From Gordionus sp. m RMFG-2023 (taxonomy: Eukaryota > Nematomorpha > Gordioida > Chordodea > Parachordodidae): a stretch of 64,000 nucleotides of DNA. Both the position numbers and the translations under genes were made by a program. The DNA lies in NCBI RefSeq assembly GCF_954871325.1, contig NC_088777.1, positions 53,606,703 through 53,670,702 on the forward strand. The letters run 5' to 3'. The notes beneath the pieces were generated by a model. The model was not told where the DNA came from. It saw only the letters and a program-made list of their open reading frames with translations, and did not search any database. Every line of letters starts with the position of its first letter. The stretch's first letter is position 1. Of this stretch, positions 1 through 13,999 are shown one piece after another.

Positions 1-55
1 AAGAAATATTACTTTCAAAAAAAAATAAATAATCATTAATCACATATGTATATAC

Positions 56-1957
56 CTTAAGATCCAGGTGAACCAAATTATTTTGGTGCAAGTGTTTGAC
101 TCCTTCGCACACTTGCCTGACAAAATTAGCCGCTTCCTTCTCCGACATTCTGTAATTCTCGTCGACAATTTTTTCGAATAATTCCCCGCCGGATAAACTG
201 TTAACGGAGGAATAGGGGGGAGACAAAAATTATAGAGAATTAATGTTAGGTGAATTGATACAAGGGTAATTATTTATAACTATTAAGAGATTGACTAATT
301 TGTTACCCTTTAAAGGTACTATTATTAGAGGTATAATTATTCATCTCGATGTTCTTATTACATATAATACAAATAAACTCATTCGAAATTGTTATTGAAA
401 GAAATATTTTTCATTTTATAATACAAAAGATGCTGGGAAAAAGAGAGATAAATTTGGATCATATTATTATTAGATGGATTTTTTGGCGACAGTTAAGAGA
501 AAAGAGTGGCAGGCGACTCAATAAAGATTTAGTAAACGTGAAAGGATTTAAGAATGGGTTGAAGATAGTGGTTGTTAAAAAACCGGATTTGGGTCGATTT
601 TCAAAACCGGCCCGATAACAATGAGAACACCAAAGGTTAAAAAATCCTTTATATGTTATTAACCCATCTCTTTGGGCCCTTATTAGGCTCACTTTCAGCA
701 CTGACAGAGTCCCTCTTACCAGCTTGATTCCAAAATCTATGCTAAATCCAAACGGGTTCTTGGTTGGCTTTTCCATAGATTTTTTTTGATTTTATAACAA
801 GAATAATATTGTGTAAGCCTGGTGATTCTTGCTAAATAGATGACGGAAAGGTTCGGACTACTTGCCAAATCTTGAGACTTACGCAATATTACTTTGGCTA
901 AAAATCCTAACACTAGTTGAAAAGATATAAAGTACTACAATACTTTTATGTAGATGGAACGTTTTTTTTTAAAAAAAATGAAAATAAATGTTTTGTGCTC
1001 ACAATTCCAAAATCATGACCATCTCGTCTCTGTCATCGAAAGCGTCGTGCAAGCGCAATAGCTTCGGATGATTCAGGTGGTTCATGACGTCGATTTCTTT
1101 GTTGATCAATTCCTTTTCCCGCGGTGTTTGACAATTGATAAATTTGGCGGCGAAAATATTGCCCGTCGCCTTTTCCCTGCACCTGTGAACTACTCCGAAG
1201 GCTCCGCTGTTCCGAAGAATTTCATTTTCCGATAAAAAAAAAATATAAAAAAAATGGTTAAAATTTTTTTATCACAAAAATTCCTATCTTTTGTGTGTAT
1301 TAATATATCAGGTCGGGTCAATTTCCGGTTTGGGAATTTATATCACTCTTACGCTGTTCGGTTCGACACCCATCCCCTTGCGTGAATATCTTCTCCTCGA
1401 AGAAATAAAAGGAGGAAAGAATTATGGGGAAAAAAATGAAATTACACTCCAATCTCTTCCAATATGTCATAGTATTGCGAAACGGGACCATCTCTCACGC
1501 GAACTTCCCGCGGCACGACGTATTTGCTGGGATAATCAAAAACTAAAAAAAAAAAAAATGACAAGAATTCCTTTTATTTATAATGTTATTTTTTTTCTTT
1601 TTATACTTTGTTTCTTTATTTATACTTATCTTTTTTTCTTTTTTTTTAAAGTGAGACACTTAGGGCGGAAAATTCTTATGAGGTTGGAAAAAAAGGATTT
1701 CAGGATTCCTATCTGCCTTTCTTTTTCTTCTTTCTTTCTTTCTCCAAACCTCCCAAAATTTTTCCCACCCTAAGCTTTATCATTTCTTTTCCTTCCTATA
1801 TTTATACTCTTCCATTTAAAAAAAATAAATATTTAAATAAGCAAAAACGCGAAATTATTAAACTAATAAATCTTTTATAACAATATTTTACCAAATTTAT
1901 CATAATTATCAACTTTTCCTTCGAATTTTCCTCTGATGAATCTACCAGTCTCGGGAT
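56..1957 (-). CDS. Twitchin kinase domain (N-lobe and start of catalytic loop) with N-terminal linker
   Basis: Exons 1957-1892, 1542-1446, 1206-1003 and 197-56. The first two encode the linker and the strand entering the kinase ([18 protein letters not shown], then YYDILEEIG), which corresponds to the N-terminal linker implicated in twitchin kinase regulation. Joining 1446 to 1206 restores the glycine loop [11 protein letters not shown]. The ATP-binding lysine is in FAAKFIN, and the alphaC glutamate is probably in [11 protein letters not shown]. The hinge follows as [17 protein letters not shown]. The last exon ends within the catalytic loop at VHLDLK, so PEN, DFG and the C-lobe lie off the window. 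HLD in place of HRD is also seen in twitchin kinases, so the change is not in itself a sign of inactivity. Whether the kinase is active cannot be judged without the C-lobe. Confidence 0.95.
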
Positions 1958-4900
1958 CTGAATTCAAGATAAAAAATAATATTCTGTAAAATAGAAAAGG
2001 GTGTGTCTGGTATACCCTATCTCTTTCTAAATTCAAGAAAAATATCTCTAAAAAATTGGAAATCCTACCCTACCCACACACTATTCTACCTTACCTCCAT
2101 CCATCTGTCTATTAGTGCAATTAGTATAATTAAACTAGCTAATTCGGCGGAATGTCAAGGGCTTCGGTTTAAAAAATCGGTTTCGCCATTTTTGGTGTTA
2201 GGCTCACTGACTAAAAAAAAAATGGAGTGAGGAGGGGTTGATATATCAAGCGTAATTAGGTAATTTGTATTTTATAACCTAATCGGTTCCCGTTCTAAAT
2301 CGCTAAAACAAAAATCGCTAAAAATTGGGAACATGGCTCTTATCTCCTAGAAAATTTTTAAAGTAAATTTTGAAATTAATATTAATAGATACTAAGGGGA
2401 CTAAACACTTGTATTTAAATTGAAAATTTTAAAAAAAATCGCTAAAATGGAAGAAATATCATCCAAAATCCCAATTTGATTCGGAGAAACGTATCGCGAA
2501 ATCAATTTTTTTTTTTTAAAAAACACTTTATTATTTACGCTCACCTTCGTAGCCGCTAGTTCTGCGGCGCCTAAAATCGTTAGATTCTTGGGTGGTAACG
2601 GGGGACGTAGGCGGACACGGTTCGCTAACGCCGTAAAAGTTTTCCGCTTTTATCCTGAAAGCGTAAGCGTGATTCGGCTTTAAATCGTTTATCGTGTGCG
2701 TGGCGAACCTGATTAGAAAAAAAAAATTTGGAAATAAAAACAAGATACAAAAAAATTTCTATTTTATAAAAAAATAGATTTTGTTTTAAAATTTATAAAT
2801 TTGTGTTAATTGTTATTAATAAAAAAAAAAGTAGTAAATAATATTTTAAGTATTTGTTGATGTAATTTTTCGTATTTTATTCTCGTTTTTTTTTCTCGTT
2901 TTTCTTGATTCATAATATTATCGATTCGCAAAAAATTTTATAAATTTTGAGGGGTTTTTTTTTTCAATACATTTAGGACACACAAGCCTCTAACAAAGTA
3001 GAAACGATTAATATAATAATAGGTTTAAGCTCTTTTCTTTTTTTTTAGCGCAAACCTAGAAACACCGCAATGAACCCATTCGGTATTGGGAAGATTTTGT
3101 ATCTCGACGATGTATTGAGTAATGAAACTGCCTCCGTCGTTGATCGGGGGCTTCCAAGACAAGACTATGGATTCGTCCCTAATATTCTCCAGAACGGGAT
3201 ATCTAGGAGGGTCTGGGCGGTCTACAAAATTATAATATTATTATTTTTTAATTGAAAGATCAAGGGAAAATTGGATTCACGAAAACGAATAAATTAATAA
3301 AGATAAATTATCGAGGCTTCTCTAACCCATTATTTTGATGTTGATGTTTTCCGAATCAGAACCTATTTCGTTTTCTAATAATAGTTTGTAGGAGGCTTCG
3401 TCTCCTTTAGTCGAATGTTTGATGGTCAATATAGCATAGCGATCCTGGTTTTTTTTTTGAAGGATAAAAAAATTAGAGTTAACTTCCAAGAGGCATTATT
3501 GGTCGGACTAGCCCGCCAATCATCGGTTGCAAAAAATATGAACGAACCAAGGGAACTGGACAGACAGGGCTTCCATTTCAATTTTCTTCTTCTACAAGGC
3601 TTTGTCAGGAATCATGAAGAAAATTAAGAATCCTATCATAATTATGCTTAGATTTTTTTTAAAAATAACTTTTGTGTTTATACAACGCACTTAATTTACA
3701 TTTTCCTCGCTTGTTTATTTTATATTACTATATTATTTATGCTATTTTTCAAACTGCTGTAACTAGAAAATTTCGGTCCATGCAGACCTCTGTAATTAAA
3801 TATATTTTCTTTAAGAAAAACCAATGTTTCCGATTGAATCCTATTTCCGGAAACATCCAATTCCTCGCCATTCTTAAACCATTGAGCCTTCGGCTTAGGG
3901 TAGCCAGTGAACGGTATTTTCAGCACGATTTCCTGATCCTTTTCGTGTATGTCGGGTTCCTTAAATCTCGCGGGCAAATGAATTTTGGGGGCGGCTGAAA
4001 AAAATAAAATAAAAACAAAATAATTATAAAAAAAATAAATATTTATAAATAAAACAAAACCACTAACATTTGATAGTCAGCTGAGCTCTAGAACTTCTGC
4101 TACCAGCAGCGCTGCTGGCCTTGACCGTGTATTCGTCGGCATCTTCCCCGAAAATGTCGTTTATTATGAGATAATGTCGATCTCCTTCCCGACCCATGAA
4201 GAATTTCTGGCCCTCAGTTATTTCCCGGGTGCCTTTAAACCTTTTTATTGTTAAATATTTTATATATTATTTGAACTTATGCGCTACACGTAAACGGTGT
4301 GAGTAAAATAGCCCACCTGAAATCATCCAAGGCGATACGTACATTTTATTATAATATATAAATCTAGCTCTCACATACAAGTAGATGGACTTATTTAGAT
4401 TTAATTTCATTTTATGTTTTTTCTTTATTGGCATAATATTTTTGGAGCGAAAGCTTTAGCAATCACCAAGTTTTCGTTATATCTACTATATACTATTCCC
4501 CACTTAGCCGACTTCCGGTTTTGGGCACAAATATGATCTTAATGGCACTATTTACCGACACCAATTACACGTAGTATACAATTCAATTAATTCGTATTTT
4601 TTTTTATTTTACCAATAGAAGAATGTATCGTTAGAAGCTTGAATCCTGCACTCAAATTTGGCTTGCTTACCTTCTATTCCCTTTATATCTTTCAGCGGTG
4701 TTATAAAAACTGGAATGATGGGCGCTATTTTTGAGTGATATTTATGTTTTTTGAAGTGTAATTTTTAAAAAAACAATTGTTTTTTTCAAAATTTAAGGAA
4801 GGAAGGAAGGAAGAATAAAAGAAAGAAAGAAAGAAAAGATATACCGTTAGGATCCTTGACCTTGATCAATTTGCTATTTTCTGAGGGAGGACCGACCCCG

Positions 4901-7900
4901 GCATCGTTATGAGCAAATATTCTGAATTCGTATTCTCTGTCTTCGATTAGGTTCGATATATTGAGAATTTGATGTAATTGTGGATGCTTTTATACGTTCA
5001 AATAATTATAATACATTATATGCAATAATAAATTCATTCCAAATGAACATCACCCCCTACAGATAATATCAATAGACCTACCTATCGTTATCAGAATCTA
5101 ATTTGACATTTTAAAAAAAAACAGCTGATCTCACGAGTTCTTACCTGCTTCCTATTTTAATTTCCTTTTCTTCTTTCTTTTTATTTAAAGAGGTTTTACG
5201 CCTTTCGCAAGCATTAAATTGCGCGAATCTCGTGATATTCGCAAAAAAATAAAAGCAAATTAGCATTTATTTTTGAAGATAAAATTTCTTAGGATTCGCC
5301 CAATTTAAAATGTTCTCACGTGACGTAAGCTTTACGTCATAATAGGCAAAATTACCAATGAGCAAGGAGTCCAATTATCGGTTCCTTTTTCTCTCTTTTC
5401 AACGGTGTATCCTGTTATACGACCTCCGCCATCCGATATCGGTTTGGCCCACGATAAGCTCACGAAATCGTTGCCGACTTCAGAAACTTGAGGTACGCCG
5501 GGTGGACCTGGCGGATCTAAACGTTTAAAGCGTTTTGAATAAGTTTTTAAAACGATAAATTAACTGATTTCGAATTAGAGAAATTTTAGAATATGAACAA
5601 AACCTATGCTTTTTTCTATCTTTTAGCAATTTAGACAATAATTTAATATATATATATATAGGTAAGCTCATTGATTTAGAAAAACGAGGTCTTTGGAATT
5701 GTTTATATATGTAAATTGCTAACCGAATGGGTATTTGGCTATAACGATCTCATCGTTTTTGAGCGGTGGTCCTTGGCCAACTTCGTTTATGGCGCTAACT
5801 CTAAAGTCGTATTCCCCGTTTTCGGTCAGTCCGCTAACCACTGCCGATAAATCCTATTGGGTCACAAAACATTATCATTATTTTTTACGATGCATTAATC
5901 AATGAGTGATGAGATTTCAATCATAAGTACTTTCGTATAATTGGTTATTTTATCTCACAACAAAAATTAAAATTTACTTTGCATAAACTGAACACCAATA
6001 TCCAATTGTCTTTGTTTCTTTCTTTCCGCTCCACGGCGTATCCAATAATCTTGGAGCCTCCGTCATCACGTGGTGGTTGCCAACTGAGAGTCACCTTGTG
6101 ATTGGTCGTATCAGTGACCTTCATCGGGCCGTGGGGTGGGCCGGGTAAACCTTAAAAAGCATTTTATATATAAATTTGATAATTATTATTATTTTTTTTT
6201 TAAAAAAAAGGGATTTTAAGGAATTTATTGAAATTCCGCAATGGAATATATGTTAATTTTTTTTATGTTTAGAATTTTTAAATGTGAATAAATTGTTCGA
6301 TATGTAAAGCAACACAGTACTGACCTCTGACTCTAACATTGAAGGATCCAGTGTCGGAACCGCTATCATTTTCGATGACCAACGTATACTTACCTTCGTC
6401 GTTAAGGGTAGCCTCGTTAATGTGGAGATTCAAGAATTCATCGAAAGTCGTGTATTTAAAGTGCTGACTTTCGTTCAATACTTTTCCATCCTTGAAAAAA
6501 AATAATTGTAATTGTTAATTATGTTATAAATATTATTCCACCCTCCTCCCCCCCCCCTATTAAAATTAGTTCTAATAAGTATTTACCTTGAGAACTTTGA
6601 AACTGAAAGGACCCATGCCGGTGAAATAGAATTTGCCTTTGAGATTCTGTCCCTCTTCGATAAACATATCATCTGGGCATTGCGTTATTTTTGGTGGAGC
6701 TAGGTAGAAAGGAGTGAAGATTGAATCAAATTTAATGGGGAAAAAAAATTATACCTTGTATTTCTAATTCGCAAGTTGTTTCGTCTCTCCCGAAATCGTT
6801 TATAGCCCGACATGAATAGGTCCCGGCATCGCTGGGAGTGATATCGGAGAAAGAGAGCGTAAAGACGCCTTCGTCCTCTATCATCCTTATTTTTCCGCTA
6901 GGCCAGATCTCTATTCCGTCTTTAAACCTATTAAAAAAATGTAATTAAATTAATATGAAAATTTGCTTTTTATACCATCTAGATTCTGGTATTGGAAACC
7001 CTGTAGCTTCACATTCTAATTTAAGTGGTTGATTCAAACCGGCTTTCGTTTTCTTCAACTTTCTGATGAATTCGGGAATGTCACCTTCGAATATAAAAAT
7101 TTGGCATTGACGAAATTAGGAAAGAAAAAAAAATAAATACCATGTTTTTCTCTCAATTTGACGAGTCCGGTAGATCCACTAGGGTCACTTTCTCCAGCAT
7201 TATTCAGCGCTCTGACTCTAAACTCTAATTCTGAATTGGGTGGAAGGTTAGTAAGGGTGTAAGAAGTTGTGGGAATAGAATGATCAACGGGTCTAACCCA
7301 GTTCTCGCTGTCTTTAGGTCGCATTTCGATTACGTAGCCTTATATTTGTTATAAAATTGCTTAATCAATATATATACAAAGGCCTACAAGGCCAAGCCCA
7401 AACTAAGCCCGGGTGAGTACACGGGCTGGTGACCGGGCCCAGAATATTTTAAATCGTCACAATTTCGATCCTTAGAAATTTCTAAGTAAATATTATTCAA
7501 ATTAATTACTCAACTTTAGGGTTGGGGTCAACTCAATATTTAGAATATGATACACTTCTCATGGGAATAAGTTGCCAGGGAGAGGAGAGCGAAATAACTG
7601 ATACTTTATATCATGAGAGGAACCGGAAATAAAGTAATTAGCATCGATCCGTCGAATCAGTGTTGTGACTTAAACTCACTCATTTTTACCAAAAAATGGG
7701 GAGGTTCATATTCCCCCATAAACGACTCGCTAAATTCCGAATAAGATGGTATATTATAATTTTTTTTTAAAAAAAAAACCAAGGCCGTAGAAAAGATTGG
7801 CAAGAAATCCGAGCCAGACCTGGCCCGAAAGTATAAAACCCGGTCAGCGCATGTGCGCCTCTTCAGGTCTCTAATACAAATAAGTCGTTATTATACCCGA

Positions 7901-10900
7901 TATTTTGGAGCCACCGTCTGATCTAGGAGGTTCCCAAGCAAGTTCGATGCTATCTTTTCCGACTTTAACGATATCCGGTGTGTTAACCGGAGATGGCCGA
8001 GCTGAAAAAAAATCAGAAATGAATAATGATTGAAAAAGTTAAAATTACAAGCTTTGGGTTTGACTTGAACGGGGGCCGTTGGTTCGCTAGGCTTACTGAA
8101 ACCGGCGTTGTTTTTGGCAAGAATCCTGAATTCGTAAGATATGCCTTTCTTCAAATCGGGAACTCTAAATGAGGTAGTTTTGATGAGCCCATTGACAGGC
8201 ATGGAGTTCCAGGTTTCCTTGGCAACGTCTCGGTATTCTATTCTGTATCCCTGTATTTTATTGCCTCCATCGGATAGGGGCCTATGCCAAGTTAACTCTA
8301 CAGAATCTTTATCTTGATCTGATATTTGTGGTTTACCAGGTTTCTCGGGAACTTCTATAAAGATAATTTTTACAAATACAAAAGATCTAACATGAGAGGA
8401 ATCAACATGGTAAGCAATAAAATTATAATGAAATTTGTATTATAATATAAACGGAACGGCCATTGAGCGATGATAGATTTTTCCGTCTCCAGCGGTGAAC
8501 TGGTTCCGAATTCGTTTTCAGCGCTGACTCTAAATTTGTATCTTTTGCCTTCCTCCAAGCCCAGCACTTCGTAAGTGCAGTCTTTGACGTAATTAGTCAC
8601 CTTTTCCCAGTTACCTTGATTTTTTATTATTTTTAATTAGTTGACAAAAATAGCGGATATAAAATGAAAATGACTTTTATGTTTAAAGTGATGGCAAAAT
8701 TTTTTTTAAATTAAGGGTAGGATTGAGTAGAGGTCTGCAACATGCGTAAATATGGGGGGGGGAAGCGGGGATAAAAAAAACTACCCTATTTCAATCTAGG
8801 GTTGGAGGGTTAGATGTTATAGTGTTTTTTAATTTATTTCCAGGGCCGAGTCGGGCAACAACTAAATTCCCATCGGGTCGTGCCTAAGAATCTTACGGGT
8901 TTGCAGATTCACTGAATCCAGATTGCTGATTAAGCTGACCCGATAAATCTTCTTCTCCACTTATGGGAAAACCCATAATCGCGTTAACTTTTATTTACCT
9001 TTATCGTCCATTTTTTCGATAACGTAATTGGTTAAAGGAGATCCTCCATCGTCCAATGGGGGTAGCCAGGATAATCTGCATGAATCGGGTAAAATTTCGG
9101 AGACATCTAAAGGACCTCTAGGCTCTGACGGTTTATCTGTTTTTTTTTGAATTTATGATCACGTGATAAAAATAAACGAATAAGAAATATTATTATTTCT
9201 AAATATGTACCTATCACATTGACTTTAATGTTAGCGGAATCGTATCCCTTCTCGTTTTGCAACTTGATTGAATAATTTCCGGCATCCGCGCGAGACGCTC
9301 TAGGTATTTTTAACGAGGCGACTCCGTCACTATTATCGAATATGACGTTATCGGGCAAGTCGCCTTCTCCGTAAGAGATTATGGAACCGTCCTTTTATAT
9401 AAATCCACCAAAAAAATAATAAATAACGTAGTCTTAAAATTCGAATATCGTAAATGTTTTCCTATCCCCTAAATTTTAATTATTATGAATATATAACTTT
9501 AGTCCACGTGTCCTTGGGTTTTGGAGAGGCCATATAAGGAATCCTGATAAGTAATTCCTGGCCGGCTGGAATCGTGATAGAACGGTGTTCTTGAATTATT
9601 TTAGGCGCGTCTAATAATTAAAATTATTAATTTAATAAAGCGTTAAAATTAGGGGGGGGGCTTACATGGCATTGGTCTAGCGAAGATGGGATCGGAAGGT
9701 TCGCTGTACTCTCCGCCGCCTATTTCGTTCACGCCGCAAACTCTAAATTCGTATTTGTGTTCGGGAACAAGACCAGTAATCTATATTCAGAAGGAAAAAA
9801 AATATCATTTTAAAGAAGAAAATTTAATTATTCGAAAAAATATTTTTCGCACTTTATAAGTCGGTTCAACGAAATTCCCGAAAGATGACCTGGTCCATTT
9901 GTCGTCCTTGTTCGTGATGTCGCGCTTTTCGATCAAATAAGTTTTTATAGGTTTGCCGCCATCTTTTTGGGGTTTGTTCCATTTGAGGGTTATAAAATCG
10001 AATCCCGTGTCTACGGCCTCCGGGGCAGATGGGGCCGATGGTTTACCTTGAAATTTTAAAGCGAAAAAAAAATGTATCTGTAAAAAAGTGTAACGAGAAA
10101 TTTTATTTTAAAACCGAAAGGATCCTTAGCCATGATGGGCTCACTGGTCACGGCGAATTCTCCGACTCCGTATTTGTTCTCGGCTGCCACCCTGAATTCG
10201 TATTCAATTCCGGGCGTTAAATTCTTTGCCGTGTAGGAAGGATTAGCCGAAGCGGAAGACACGAAGGCGCTCAAAGGCTCCCATTGAGTTCCCCTCGGGT
10301 CTCTCTTCTCTATCACGTAGTTAGATATCTCGTCGCCTCCGTCGTCCTTTGGCGGGCGCCATTTTAGGAGCATGGTGGTTCCGGTGATGTCCGAAACGGA
10401 TAAATTCTGAGGCTTTGATGGGGAAGCTGAAATGATATATCGATGATAATTTGATTAGTTACATGAAAATGACATTTAAAAGTGAGAAAAATGATCTTAA
10501 TTTTAAAACTTGTTTAAAATCACTCACCCCCCCCCCCTCCCGACCGCCTTTTTATATCTCAAAATTGGTAACTGAACATAAATTATTAATATGTAGCCAT
10601 GATTATCAAATTATTTATGGAAAGATGTTGAATTCCTTATCTAAACTCTGGAAAAAAATGCTTAAATCCTTATCAAAATCATAGCAATGCTGAACAATGT
10701 TCTTTTTAATTTAAATCTGACCCCTTGTTAGCTAAATCTTTTAATTTTTAATATACAACTTATGTCACTCAAACTTTTCTATCATCCTACTTTTTTTTAA
10801 TTTTAACCTTACCATCTTTTATCAATTTTCAAATTTGACGAAAGTTTCTCTCTTTCTATGTATATTATTTGCATTCATAATGATGCACATGAGAGCGTCG

Positions 10901-13900
10901 TTTGAATGCAAATCAGCTGGATCCGCCATTTTGGCAACCCATATGGTAACTATTCTCGTGTTAAAAGCTGATATTAGATCGATAACTTGCTTCCTTATCA
11001 TCTCGACTCTTGGTTAAAATTTTTAATAATGATTATGGATAACAAAAATGGTCTCCCCAGCTGTTTATCATTGATGTACATGTTATTGATTATTGTATAG
11101 CCGCAAAGCTGCCAATTATAATTTTTATACCAAATTTTTCATATGTTTCCTATGCAAGGGTAAGAAAGTAAGCAACCAACCATCAATTTTCGAAGAATAC
11201 CAAAAATTTAGGTGATAAATTGTAATAATCTTACATTTTAGGAACGCCATTTGCTACTTGTTTTCAAAAATTAACGGGAGTAACACAAAATGTTAGTAAA
11301 TTTATATTCTCCGAATATTACGATTTAATTTATAAAGAATAAATGCCAAGATGAAGATTTTTTAACTTTGACCTGGACACCTGTATGAAACAATTTTTTT
11401 TTTACACCGATAAAGAAAGCTTAGGATATTAGGTATATTATATATACTTTTGTAAGTAACCTTAAGAAAAGATCTTGACAAAATATTGCATACAAAAATT
11501 AGAATCGTTTTATCTGAATAACGCACAGACCGACCAATCAGATTGATAAACTTCTGATAATGTTTACAAAAAAAAGATTTAGATAAGGTTTCTGGATGAA
11601 TAATACTTGTGGATGAATAATATAAAGATCAAATTTAAATATTTTTTAATAAATTCTTCTCTCAAATTAAAATGTTTATTTATCATATCATATATCTAAT
11701 ACAACTCTATCTTCTACACAAGTTGAACGTGCGTTTAGCACAAGAGAAAGCTGTGTTGAGGAACTAAGTGCTCTTGTTAATATGATCAAAATCTTGAAAA
11801 TCAATGGTTGTTGCCAAAAATAAATGAATTATTTTACAATATCATATAACATATTTTTTTATTTTACTAAACTTAACCGAGAATAATATAATAAGAATTT
11901 ATTGATTTTACTGTTTTTTATATATATGGCTTCAAATGGTAATGAGTATGCGTTACTTTTGTCAAATGTAACGAAATAACGCGCTTATTTTAATAAAGTA
12001 ACGTTTGCGGCGCTTAAAAATAATTTTAAATAGATCATACAAGATAATTATCTGCCCTCTTATAAATACACTAATTATAATAGATATCATATAAAATTTT
12101 ATTTATACCAAGACTATATTTATCAAGGTATTTATTATTTTAATATTTTATAATATCCATATAGCATGTTAAATGAAATTGAAGGAAATCTAAAATGTAA
12201 GTGTATTTATGTTAAGCGGCAAATATGTTTTTTTTTTCAACTTCATCTAAATCATTTATTGAAGCGACTTTTTTAAAAAAAAAATTTAAAAATCAGATTT
12301 TTTCCGGAAATGATATTCCGTCGTGTTTGGAATACCTTCATTCTTATGAATTTCAGACAATTTTGCCCAAGAAACTTTTGAAAATCGTATATAATTAATA
12401 TTTAGTTTTTTTTTTCCATAGATTTTTCCAGTGTTGTTTAATCACCTAACTTTGACCATCTCTATTGTGTCTTGTTCAAGCTTTTAGACTAAAAAAAATA
12501 TTGAATTAAGCTTCTAAGATGAGTCCCAGCTCGAAGATTGATTAGAATTTAAGAGATTACATTTCCGGTTTAAATTATATTTTAAAAATTTAAATAAGCG
12601 CGGGAAAAAAAATAACACCGTTGCCCGATAACATATATTTTAGGTTTTAACAAAAAACATATATATATATATAATTGTACATAGAACTTTGACGTTGACT
12701 GACGTGACGGCTGAACCGCTAGAATTTTTAAGCTTCAATGAGTATCTGCCTTTATCTTGTCGTTTCGCTTTCGTGTTTTCGAAAATTACTTCATTGTCGG
12801 ATACCTAAATTATATTTAAAAAAATATATGCAATAAATATTTTAATTTATTTATGACCAATAATGTTGTAAATTGTATTATTTTTTTATCCAATGATCCA
12901 TAAATTAATAACAAAATATTAATCATAAATGATTGACAGCTCTCAATATTACAACGTCACTCACAACAATTTATATATATAATATCTCGTGTTTAAGCCC
13001 CCCCCCCTTCTTTTGTGTTCGCGGGCAATTCATTTCGTAAAAATAATGTGCTTTTTCGTTTTATTTTGCTAAGACGTTCACGCCTGTTTTGTTCGCAAAA
13101 CGCGAAGAATGCGCACATTTTAATCGCTAGCGAAGACAAAAAAGGCGAAAATATCTTGAACTTGTTGTGGTATAGATTTTACCCATAATTATTGCAAAAA
13201 AAGTAACAAAATTGAAAGTTTCAAACGCAGCGTTTCACAAAAAAAGCAAATAATGCATTTCAAATGCATCCGGTTTAAATTGGAACCATTTCCGGTTTTG
13301 CATTTTAAATTATTTATATAAAAAAACAAAATATTTTGCGTTTTTTTTTGAAAACGTTTTTAAATTTTTTAAGCTATTAGAATGGATCACAACATCTTCC
13401 TAAAAAAGTAAAATAGTTATATTAAATGATAACAAATAATATTTTATAGCTTATTAGAATTATGATGGTATTACAAAAAAAAAAAAATTTGCTAATTAAA
13501 TATAGAGGGCAAGCCTTTTTTGTTTTGTTTAGAATTTTAGACGGTTTCATATTGAAAAAAATAAAAGTTTAACGCTTCAAATTTAAACATAGGGTGCGGT
13601 TTGCGTTTTTTTATGTATTCGCGTTTAGAAACGCTGCTTTTGAAGCGTTTCAATTTGTGCGGCAACTTATTAGATTCAAATGTTCCACCGAATATTGTAT
13701 TATTTGTAATTTGAAATAAAAATCTTATGTGTAAATTTGCAAAAAATTTAAAAAGTGATTATAACTCAATTTTTGTAAATTTTATAATAATATGCAATTA
13801 ATATTTTTTTTATAATCCAGATAGCTAGCTTGTATCTGTAAATGTATTTGATTTTAAAGCAATTTTTTAAAAGAAGACAAATATCAGTTACAGAAAAAGG

Positions 13901-13967
13901 AACTTCAAACTAATCTCGCAAAAATATTATATTCAAAAATCAGAATTCATTATTCTTTTGAGAAAAA

Positions 13968-13999
<32 letters not shown>

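Noticed and set aside
349-776. ORFs on both strands in the kinase intron
   Set aside because: The composition is intron-like and there is no domain; kinase exons on each side join in frame without it.
1291-1773. 160-residue plus-strand ORF
   Set aside because: It overlaps a kinase exon on the minus strand (1446-1542) and continues into T-rich intron; no recognisable protein.
3480-3640. A possible exon between the two Ig27 exons
   Set aside because: 3822 and 3444 join in phase 0 to give a continuous Ig domain; the intervening open stretch has no matching motif.
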